Part shown: positions 34,344 through 40,478 of the stretch, piece after piece
Position numbering within the stretch: the first letter of the stretch is position 1
Layout: the number at the start of each line of letters is the position of its first letter
From: G963666945 sp963666945
Lineage (GTDB): Bacteria > Bacteroidota > Bacteroidia > Bacteroidales > Marinifilaceae
NCBI GenBank assembly: GCA_963666945.2
Contig: CAXXRT010000058.1
Span: 1-40,478 of the forward strand
Reading direction: 5' to 3'
Length of the DNA stretch: 40,478 nt
Program-made: the position numbers and the translations under genes
Notes under the pieces: generated by a model
Database searches by the model: none
What the model was told of the DNA's origin: nothing
The model's input: only the letters and a program-made list of their open reading frames with translations

Positions 34344-36158
34344 ATGGTTAATAATACTGCAATAATATCTTTTTCAGATAAGGGAACTGAACTTGCTAAG
34401 CTTATAAAAAGTGAATTACAGGACGTGGAGGTGTTTTCCACAAGAGACAGAGAAGGAAGTGTGCCAATAAGTTCTGTAAGAGAATTCCTTTCCAGGGAAT
34501 TTAATAATTATAAATCGATAATATTTGTTGGTGCTTTGGGGATATGCGTAAGAAGTATTGCTCCTTTTTTGAACAATAAAAAGACTGATCCCGCAATAAT
34601 AAATATTGACGCAGCAGCTTCTTTTGTACAGGCTGTTGTTTCCGGTCATATCGGAGGGGCTAATGATCTTTGCAATAAAATAGCCCGTATTACCGGAGCT
34701 GTTTCTGTTGTCTCAACACAAAGTGATGTTTGTGATTTATGGTCGTTGGATATTTTGCATGAAAGATATAATTGGGAGTCTGAAAGTACTGGAAATATGA
34801 ATGACATTATTTCTGTTTACATAAATCAGAATCCTGTTGCTTTACTGCTGGAGACAAGGGATAGGGGTACTGCTTTTATGGAGAGTAATAAAGCAGACTT
34901 TGTGGATATATTTTATGACATAAATGATATAGATGAGGATAAATATTCATTGGTTATTGCAGTAACCCCTTTTATTCATAGTTTTAAAATTCCTGCTCTT
35001 TACTATAGACCCAAAGTCTTGCATGTAGGTGTGGGTTGTAGAAAAAAATGTAAGGAAGATGGGATTTATGAGCATATCATAAATGATATGCGTGATAAGG
35101 GTTTTTCATACAAGTCAATTGTAACGGTTTCTACAATAGAACTGAAAAAGGATGAAATAGCAATACATCATCTTGCAGGAAAATTAGGTGTAGGCTTAAA
35201 TATATTTGCTCAGGACGAGTTAAAAGATATAGAGGTTCCAAATCCTTCTGAAAAGGTATTTGAGGTCACAGGTAGTTATGGGGTTGCAGAGTCTTGTGCC
35301 CTAAAATCAGCAGGCAATCAGGAATTGCTAATTGAAAAGCAGAAGGCAAAGATGAGTGAAGGCAATGACTTTACTTATGCAGTTGCATATGATAAGATAA
35401 GAGAAAGAAAAGGTTTTGTTGAGATTGTAGGAGCAGGTCCGGGGGATCCGGAGCTTGTTTCGGTGAGGGGCAAAAGATTTTTGGAAACTGCAGACCTAAT
35501 TCTTTATGCCGGTAGTCTTGTGCCGGAAGAACTAACCCATTATGCCAAGCCTGGGGCGGTGGTTAGGAGTTCTGCCTCAATGAACCTGGAAGAGCAGTTT
35601 GAAATAATGAAGGAATTCTATGACAGGGGGCTGTTTGTTGTCCGTCTTCATACGGGAGATCCATGTATTTATGGGGCCATTCAGGAACAGATGGCATATT
35701 TTGACGAGTATAATATGAATTATCATATAACACCTGGTATTTCAAGTTTCCAGGCTGCAGCGGCAGAGCTTAAATCACAGTTTACTATTCCGGAAAAAGT
35801 GCAATCGATAATATTGACAAGGGGAGAAGGTCGTACACCTATGCCGGATAAAGAAAAGTTACATATGCTGGCCAGATCTCAATCAACTATGTGTATATTT
35901 TTAAGTGCATCAATAGTCGATCAGGTCCAGAAAGATCTTCTTGTTCATTATCCCCCCACTACACCGGTGGCAGCATGTTATAAACTAACATGGAAAGAGC
36001 AAAAGATTTTTCGAGGAGAATTAAAGGATCTTGCAAAAATAATAAAGGATAATAATCTTACCCTGACAACAATGATAATTGTTGGAGATGCCATTGATAA
36101 CAGAAAGGGATTATCAAAGCTTTATTCCCATAAGTTTAAACATATGTTCAGAGATTAA
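34344..36158 (+). CDS. Fused CbiG (cobalt-precorrin-5A hydrolase) and CbiF (precorrin-4 C11-methyltransferase)
   Basis: A 604-residue fusion. Residues about 1-325 are CbiG, which opens the lactone and releases acetaldehyde in the anaerobic pathway: GICVRSIAPFL, SGHIGGANDL and the C-terminal LHVGVGCRKKC and GVAESCALKSAG. Residues about 350-600 are CbiF/CobM: EIVGAGPGDPELVSVRG, LHTGDPCIYGAIQEQM, PGISSFQAAAAEL, LTRGEGRTPMP. The two reactions are consecutive (C11 methylation, then deacylation), so the fusion makes biochemical sense. CbiG marks the oxygen-independent route. It is the last plus-strand gene before a strong terminator. Confidence 0.93.
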   Translation: MVNNTAIISFSDKGTELAKLIKSELQDVEVFSTRDREGSVPISSVREFLSREFNNYKSIIFVGALGICVRSIAPFLNNKKTDPAIINIDAAASFVQAVVSGHIGGANDLCNKIARITGAVSVVSTQSDVCDLWSLDILHERYNWESESTGNMNDIISVYINQNPVALLLETRDRGTAFMESNKADFVDIFYDINDIDEDKYSLVIAVTPFIHSFKIPALYYRPKVLHVGVGCRKKCKEDGIYEHIINDMRDKGFSYKSIVTVSTIELKKDEIAIHHLAGKLGVGLNIFAQDELKDIEVPNPSEKVFEVTGSYGVAESCALKSAGNQELLIEKQKAKMSEGNDFTYAVAYDKIRERKGFVEIVGAGPGDPELVSVRGKRFLETADLILYAGSLVPEELTHYAKPGAVVRSSASMNLEEQFEIMKEFYDRGLFVVRLHTGDPCIYGAIQEQMAYFDEYNMNYHITPGISSFQAAAAELKSQFTIPEKVQSIILTRGEGRTPMPDKEKLHMLARSQSTMCIFLSASIVDQVQKDLLVHYPPTTPVAACYKLTWKEQKIFRGELKDLAKIIKDNNLTLTTMIIVGDAIDNRKGLSKLYSHKFKHMFRD

Positions 36159-36163
36159 ATATT

Positions 36164-36206
36164 ATAAAACAAGCAGTATCTAATTATCAGATACTGCTTG
36201 TTTTAT
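36164..36206. terminator. Bidirectional terminator between cbiG-cbiF and the CAP gene
   Basis: AAAACAAGCAGTATCT pairs perfectly with AGATACTGCTTGTTTT (16 bp, 36166-36181 with 36189-36204) around a 7-base loop, with short A and T runs on both ends. It ends the cbi genes on the plus strand and the CAP gene on the minus strand. Confidence 0.85.
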
Positions 36207-36230
36207 TTGTATTCTTTGAATATACGATAG

Positions 36231-36794
36231 TTATTCTACTACTTTTATAAATATCTGAGTATAGTAAATTGTACCGTCTTTAGATGTAGCTATTCCAATT
36301 CCCGTGTGAGTATAGTCCCCTTCTATGTTTTTTTTATGCCCGGAACTATTAACCCATCCTTGAGAAACAGATTCTGCTGTTGAATATCCGTAGGCCACAT
36401 TTTCTGCAATACCTTTTACATTCTCAATTTCTTTGCATATACAATCAAAACGTTCTTCTGAGTCAATATGCCCAAATTCAATTTCTCCTGTTGCCATATT
36501 GTCACTATGCATTCTTGCGACTTTGGCAATAATGTCCGAATTAATTAAAATTGGTAATTCCTTTGAAGTCCTGTATTCATTGATTTCTTCGAATACTTTT
36601 ATCTCCAGATCAATATTCTCGCTTATTGATGGTGATTCTTGCTCAATAGAAATATAATCTACGCATGATGATGTTAGGGCAATTAAAAGTAATAAACATG
36701 GTATGTGTATCTTTGTATAACATAAAATAACAACCGCTTTTTTTATAAAAATCTTTAGCACTCCCCCTTCCGAATAAAATCTAGCCTTCCCCAT
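36231..36794 (-). CDS. CAP/SCP-domain lipoprotein
   Basis: A 187-residue predicted lipoprotein. A hydrophobic stretch (about 29-41) ends in LTSSC, a plausible lipobox with C44. After a short linker the CAP (SCP/PR-1-like) domain covers about 65-187: EINEYRTSKELP, MHSDNMA, FGHIDSEERF, GIAENVAYGY, QGWVNSSGHKKNIEGDYTHTGIGIA. The conserved histidines and glutamate of the domain are present. The biochemical role of bacterial CAP proteins is mostly unknown. The N-terminus before the hydrophobic part is unusually long; a GTG 11 codons in (36759-36761) may be the true start. It interrupts the cobalamin cluster on the opposite strand and uses the shared terminator. Confidence 0.82.
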   Translation of the reverse strand: MGKARFYSEGGVLKIFIKKAVVILCYTKIHIPCLLLLIALTSSCVDYISIEQESPSISENIDLEIKVFEEINEYRTSKELPILINSDIIAKVARMHSDNMATGEIEFGHIDSEERFDCICKEIENVKGIAENVAYGYSTAESVSQGWVNSSGHKKNIEGDYTHTGIGIATSKDGTIYYTQIFIKVVE

Positions 36795-36991
36795 ATTTCG
36801 TAGTGTTAATTAATTTATACAAAGAGTTGGTAATAATCGCTATTTCTCCATTATATATTGCTTTTAAATATATAAATAAATCTCATAAATACAAAGATTT
36901 GTCCCTTATATAGAATTGTTTCAAATTTTTTAAATATTTTATACAGCTATTCTTTTATGATTGTTTTAGAGTAGTAAATGAACAACTTGAG

Positions 36992-37022
36992 TTTTAAGAC
37001 TTGCCTAATTAATTTATCTTTG
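36992..37022 (+). promoter_or_regulatory. Predicted promoter of cobK-cbiD
   Basis: TATCTTTG at 37015-37022 matches TAnnTTTG, with TTTT at 36992-36995 and a 19-base spacer. The leader to the ATG at 37042 would be only about 12 nt, too short for a riboswitch. Confidence 0.5.
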
Positions 37023-37041
37023 TAGTATAAAATTTAGGATA

Positions 37042-38859
37042 ATGATTTTAATATTTGGAGGTACAACAGAGGGTAAAAAAGCTGCAAATGTAGTTGATAA
37101 GGCAGGTAAGTCTTTTTTCTATTCAACTAAAACATCTACAATTGTAGATGGAATAGATAATGCAATTCTTCTGACCCGTGCAATGGATAAAGTTGCTATT
37201 TATAATTTTTGTTTAGAGAATAATGTTAGGCTTATTATTGATGCCGCTCATCCTTTTGCGATCGAACTTCACGGAAATATTGGTTTTGTATCAGAGCAAT
37301 TAAGAATTCCAGTGATCAGATACGAAAGGATTTATCCTTCAAGGAATCCTGATTTTATTTGGTGCGATTCTTTTGATGAAGCAGTTAATTATTTAAAAGC
37401 TAATGGCATTAAGTCTTTGATAGCTTTCTCCGGTGTTCAGACTATTCCAAAATTAAAAGATTACTGGCAAGAAAACAAATGTTGGTTTAGGATTTTAAAC
37501 ACTGAGAAGTCTCTTAAAATGGCTTTGAGTCATGCTTTTCCAAAAGATAATTTATTGATCTTTGATGCTAAAGTTGCTAATGAGTATCAGTTAATAAGAG
37601 AATTAAACCCCAAAGCCATTATCACAAAAGAAAGTGGAGAAAGTGGCTTCTTTCAGCGTAAAGTTGATGCCGCAGTAAAATGTGGAGTAAAGGTAATAGT
37701 AGTCAAACATCCCGTGCTTTCTGATAAGTTTTTACCTGTATATAATGATGCAGAGTTAGAAGATAAGATCAGGGAGCTTAATGATGATTTTTTCCCTTTA
37801 AGGACAGGCTTTACGACTGGTAGTTGTGCTACTGCCGCTGCAAAAGCTGCAACTACTGCTTTGCTTACAGGTAATAAACAGAAGGAAGTAGAGATATTTT
37901 TGCCTGATGGAAGATCGATATTCTTTAATATTGAGGAATGCCATATTGGTAATAATTTCGTTAGTTGTACCGTAAAGAAGGATGCCGGTGATGATCCCGA
38001 TGTAACCAATGGTTTGTTAATTGGTGCTAAAGTTTGTTTAAATTCAGCAAGTGAAATCCGATTTAAACAAGGAGATGGTGTTGGTGTAGTTACTTTGCCA
38101 GGATTTGAGATTAGTGTTGGAGAGCCGGCAATTAATCCTGTTCCCAGAAAAATGATTAGTAATGCTGTAAGCCAGGTTCTTGATTTTTATAGTGAGGAGA
38201 GAGGTGTTGATGTTAGTATTTTTGTTCCCGGAGGAGAAGAGATCGCAAAAAAAACCCTTAATTCCAAGCTTGGGATAAAAGGCGGTATTTCTATTATTGG
38301 AACTTCCGGTATAGTAAGGCCATTCTCAAAATCAGCATTTGTAGCAAGTATAAAAAAGGAAATAGATATTGCAGTTGCAAATGGTTGCGAGCATATTGTA
38401 ATTAATTCGGGAGCCAAGAGTGAGAATTACTTAAAAACAAGATTCAATCATCTTTCAGAAAGGGCATTTATACACTATGGAAATTTTATTGGGGAAACTA
38501 TTATCAAGGCAAGGGAGTGTAATGTGAAAAAGCTTAGTCTTGGAATAATGATAGGAAAGGCAGTCAAGTTGGCTGAAGGTCACTTGGATACACATAGCAA
38601 AAGAGTTTTAATGAACAGGGATTATCTTGTTAAGATAGCAACAGAATGTTTATATAATGAAGATTATATAGGAAAAATAAAAACTCTTAATTTAGCAAGG
38701 GAATTAAGTGGTATTTTTAAATTTGATTCAAGTGAAGCCTTCTTTAATAAGCTAATGAAAGCTTGTTATGATGTTTGTAAACCATTGGCAGGCGATGTTG
38801 AGATGGAGTTCTTGTTGATTAATAACGAGGGGGATATATTGGCGTTTAAGTTTGATTAA
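37042..38859 (+). CDS. Fused CobK/CbiJ (precorrin-6A reductase) and CbiD (cobalt-precorrin-5B C1-methyltransferase)
   Basis: A 605-residue fusion. Residues about 1-245 are CobK/CbiJ, the pyridine-nucleotide-dependent reductase: ILIFGGTTEGKKAA at the start, DAAHPFA near 75, KESGESGFFQRKVDAA and VIVVKHPV near the end. Residues about 252-605 are CbiD: LRTGFTTGSCATAAAKAA from R254, KKDAGDDPDVTNG, INPVPRKMI, GIKGGISIIGTSGIVRPFS. CbiD is the anaerobic C1 methylase and CbiJ acts directly after it, so the fusion joins consecutive steps. It completes the ring-modification set whose other members lie at 31013-36158. It is followed 17 bases later by the AlbA_2 gene. Confidence 0.93.
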   Translation: MILIFGGTTEGKKAANVVDKAGKSFFYSTKTSTIVDGIDNAILLTRAMDKVAIYNFCLENNVRLIIDAAHPFAIELHGNIGFVSEQLRIPVIRYERIYPSRNPDFIWCDSFDEAVNYLKANGIKSLIAFSGVQTIPKLKDYWQENKCWFRILNTEKSLKMALSHAFPKDNLLIFDAKVANEYQLIRELNPKAIITKESGESGFFQRKVDAAVKCGVKVIVVKHPVLSDKFLPVYNDAELEDKIRELNDDFFPLRTGFTTGSCATAAAKAATTALLTGNKQKEVEIFLPDGRSIFFNIEECHIGNNFVSCTVKKDAGDDPDVTNGLLIGAKVCLNSASEIRFKQGDGVGVVTLPGFEISVGEPAINPVPRKMISNAVSQVLDFYSEERGVDVSIFVPGGEEIAKKTLNSKLGIKGGISIIGTSGIVRPFSKSAFVASIKKEIDIAVANGCEHIVINSGAKSENYLKTRFNHLSERAFIHYGNFIGETIIKARECNVKKLSLGIMIGKAVKLAEGHLDTHSKRVLMNRDYLVKIATECLYNEDYIGKIKTLNLARELSGIFKFDSSEAFFNKLMKACYDVCKPLAGDVEMEFLLINNEGDILAFKFD

Positions 38860-38865
38860 TATTGT

Positions 38866-38872
38866 AGGAGGT
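38866..38872 (+). promoter_or_regulatory. Strong Shine-Dalgarno site before the AlbA_2 gene
   Basis: AGGAGGT lies 4 bases before the ATG at 38877. Most other starts in the window lack such a site, as is usual in Bacteroidetes, so this start stands out. Confidence 0.6.
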
Positions 38873-38876
38873 TAAA

Positions 38877-39503
38877 ATGACCAAGTATTTAGAAAGATTG
38901 ATTGAGCAGGGGGAGCACCAGATGCAGGACTTTAAGTTTTGTATTAATGATTCAAGGAAAATAGCAAAGACTATTTCGGCCTTTGCGAATACAGATGGAG
39001 GCAGACTGTTGATAGGTGTTAAGGATAATGGAAAGATAGCTGGAATAAAAAGTGATGAAGAGTATTATATGATACAGTCAGCTGCAGAACTATTTACCAA
39101 GCCATCTGTAAAATTTGAGAGTAATGTAATAAATTATTACGGTAATACAGTCCTTGAAATATATATTCCTAAATCAGATAAAAAGCCTCATTTTGCAAAG
39201 AATGAAGATAATAAATGGGTTGCATATATAAGAAAGCAAGATGAGAATTTTCCAGCAAATGCGATACTTCTTAAGGTATGGAAAAATAAACGAATGAAGA
39301 AAGGTCTGTATGTTGAATATACAGATATCGAAAAGATATTGTTGGATTATATTGATATTAAAGGAAGTATTACTGTAAATAGATTCTCGCGCTTAGCAGG
39401 AATTCCCCGATGGAAGGCTGAGGATATTCTTGTTAAACTTGTTTGTTGGGATGTTATTAATCTGGTAATTAATAATAAAGCGTATTGGTTTGTTTTAAAA
39501 TAA
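38877..39503 (+). CDS. AlbA_2 (Schlafen-like) domain protein with winged-helix C-terminus
   Basis: A 208-residue protein. Residues about 10-125 match the AlbA_2/divergent-AAA-4 DNA-binding-like domain: GEHQMQDFKFCI, KTISAFANTDGGRLLIGVKDNGKIAGI and the PHFAKNEDNKWVAYIRKQDEN stretch. The last 60 residues (KILLDYIDIKGSITVNRFSR onward) look like a winged helix. Such proteins are usually annotated as putative transcriptional regulators, but targets are mostly unknown. It lies 17 bases after cobK-cbiD, likely in the same transcript, and convergent with the permease gene at 39620. Regulation of cobalamin genes is possible but unproven. Confidence 0.8.
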   Translation: MTKYLERLIEQGEHQMQDFKFCINDSRKIAKTISAFANTDGGRLLIGVKDNGKIAGIKSDEEYYMIQSAAELFTKPSVKFESNVINYYGNTVLEIYIPKSDKKPHFAKNEDNKWVAYIRKQDENFPANAILLKVWKNKRMKKGLYVEYTDIEKILLDYIDIKGSITVNRFSRLAGIPRWKAEDILVKLVCWDVINLVINNKAYWFVLK

Positions 39504-39550
39504 AGCTTGATAAATTCCCCCTTTAGCACAATCAATATTATCAACAGATG

Positions 39551-39613
39551 GTTACCAACATTTCTAAGTTGTTAACAAATGTGTGATAAGGGTGTTAATA
39601 ACATTGTTAATAA
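39551..39613. repeat. Cluster of four GTTAMYAA-like repeats
   Basis: GTTACCAA at 39551, GTTAACAA at 39571, GTTAATAA at 39594 and GTTAATAA at 39606 lie in the 116-base gap between two convergent genes. The second is part of the palindrome TTGTTAACAA (39569-39578). In such A/T-rich DNA this may be chance. No clear terminator is seen in the gap. Confidence 0.3.
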
Positions 39614-39619
39614 GACTAT

Positions 39620-40478
39620 CTAAACGTTTCTTTTTACAATAATCCATATAACGATAGGAGCTCCAAAAATAGCACTTACTGAGTTGATCGGTAGTATAGT
39701 ATTGTTTCCTGGAAGTTGAGAAAAAATATCACATGCAAGCATAAATACAGAACCAATAAGTATGGATGTTGGAACAAGAACATTGTGGTTACTTGTTTTA
39801 AACAGATTTCTTGCCAGGTGAGGAATTGCAATACCAACGAAAGCAATAGGACCTGTGTATGCAGTGATTGTTCCGGCTAAAAATCCCGTTAAGCAGATAA
39901 TAAAGAATCTTAGATGTTTAATATTTATACCAAGGCTGCGAGCATAATTTTCCCCAAGAAGTAGGGTGTTAAGCGATTTTTGCATTGTAATGCATAGTAA
40001 TAGAGACAATAGAATTATTGGACTTATAATTTTTATGTCGTCCATACTTACAGCTGAAAGACTACCTAATGTCCATATTACAAATTTATGAACGTTTTCT
40101 TCTGTGCTGAAATATTGTAATATACTTACTATGGCTGAAGTCAAACTCCCAAACATTATTCCTACAATTAATAGTGTAAGGTTGTTTTTAACTTTTGTGC
40201 CGGCTGTAATTACCATTATTAAAACCAATAATGCTCCAGTTATTGCAGCTATTACTATTCCGGTATTGCTCAGGTAATTTACTGGTAATATAGTCATAAG
40301 CAGGCTTCCGCCCATAATGTAGAGGGCTACTCCCAGGCTTGCCCCGGAACTAACACCCAGAACAAAAGGACCAGCCAGGGGATTTTTAAACATAGTTTGC
40401 ATTAGCAATCCTGAAATAGACAAGGATGCACCCGTTAAAATGGCTGTAATAGCTTTAGGTAATCTAAAATCGAAAATT
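39620..40478 (-). CDS. FecCD/BtuC-type ABC transporter permease (5' end outside window)
   Basis: The partial permease reads in from the right edge and ends at 39620. The frame stays open to the edge (IFDFRLPKAITAIL precedes SISGLLMQTMFKNP), so the true start lies beyond the window; a TTG at 40421-40423 is not the start. Family marks are SGLLMQTMFKNPLAGPFVLGVSSGASLG, LLLGENYARSLGI and TGPIAFVGIAIPHLARNLF, all typical of permeases for cobalamin or iron-siderophore uptake. About seven or more membrane helices remain. Beside the cobalamin genes, a BtuC role (vitamin B12 or corrinoid import) is likely, but heme or siderophore uptake cannot be ruled out. Confidence 0.88.
   Translation of the reverse strand, partial: IFDFRLPKAITAILTGASLSISGLLMQTMFKNPLAGPFVLGVSSGASLGVALYIMGGSLLMTILPVNYLSNTGIVIAAITGALLVLIMVITAGTKVKNNLTLLIVGIMFGSLTSAIVSILQYFSTEENVHKFVIWTLGSLSAVSMDDIKIISPIILLSLLLCITMQKSLNTLLLGENYARSLGINIKHLRFFIICLTGFLAGTITAYTGPIAFVGIAIPHLARNLFKTSNHNVLVPTSILIGSVFMLACDIFSQLPGNNTILPINSVSAIFGAPIVIWIIVKRNV

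Noticed and set aside
1..40478. Mobile element, prophage or defence system
   Set aside because: No transposase, integrase, capsid, restriction or Cas-like protein is encoded, and no long direct or inverted terminal repeats were noticed.

Overview
The window looks like an anaerobic, A/T-rich member of the Bacteroidetes, probably Bacteroidales. Several sequence features point that way. Promoter-like sites follow the Bacteroidetes -7 consensus TAnnTTTG, and most genes lack a Shine-Dalgarno sequence. The succinate dehydrogenase/fumarate reductase is of the three-subunit, diheme cytochrome b type. The lysine-to-butyrate operon resembles, from memory, the arrangement in Porphyromonas gingivalis. 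I cannot assign a genus.

Layout, left to right. (1) 1-648 is a gene-free leader, followed by sdhC-sdhA-sdhB and a clear terminator. (2) A small C_GCAxxG_C_C-family gene is followed by three tandem, nearly identical tRNA-Asn(GTT) genes with their own promoter and terminator. (3) 5690-21750 is one compact 16-gene operon: atoD-kal-kce-kdd-kamA-kamB-kamC-kamD-kamE-atoA-thl-bcd-etfB-etfA-crt-hbd. It encodes the whole fermentation of L-lysine to acetate, butyrate and ammonia, and ends at a terminator. (4) A POT-family transporter, purD, a membrane protein of the DUF6427 type and a NodU/CmcH-type carbamoyltransferase follow. Next come a frameshifted M28 metallopeptidase lipoprotein gene and, on the minus strand, fumC, sharing a bidirectional terminator. 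(5) 31013-38859 is a corrin-ring cluster of five polypeptides (CbiL; CbiH-CbiC; CbiE-CbiT; CbiG-CbiF; CobK/CbiJ-CbiD). It is interrupted by a minus-strand CAP-domain lipoprotein gene. An AlbA_2-domain protein and a FecCD/BtuC-type permease, cut by the right edge, end the window.

How the genes fit together. KamA makes beta-lysine, and the B12/PLP enzyme KamDE makes 3,5-diaminohexanoate, with KamB/KamC as its likely reactivase. Kdd oxidises the product, and Kce cleaves it with acetyl-CoA to acetoacetate plus 3-aminobutyryl-CoA. Kal releases ammonia to give crotonyl-CoA, and Bcd-EtfAB reduces this to butyryl-CoA. AtoDA moves CoA from butyryl-CoA to acetoacetate, and Thl splits acetoacetyl-CoA. 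Crt and Hbd add a link between crotonyl-CoA and acetoacetyl-CoA. Energy metabolism therefore depends on adenosylcobalamin, and about 9 kb downstream lie all nine anaerobic ring-modification activities and a BtuC-like permease. I saw no cobalamin riboswitch, CRISPR array, transposase or phage gene. The parts least explained by known families are KamB, the orphan carbamoyltransferase, the long Hbd variant and the CAP lipoprotein inside the cobalamin cluster.
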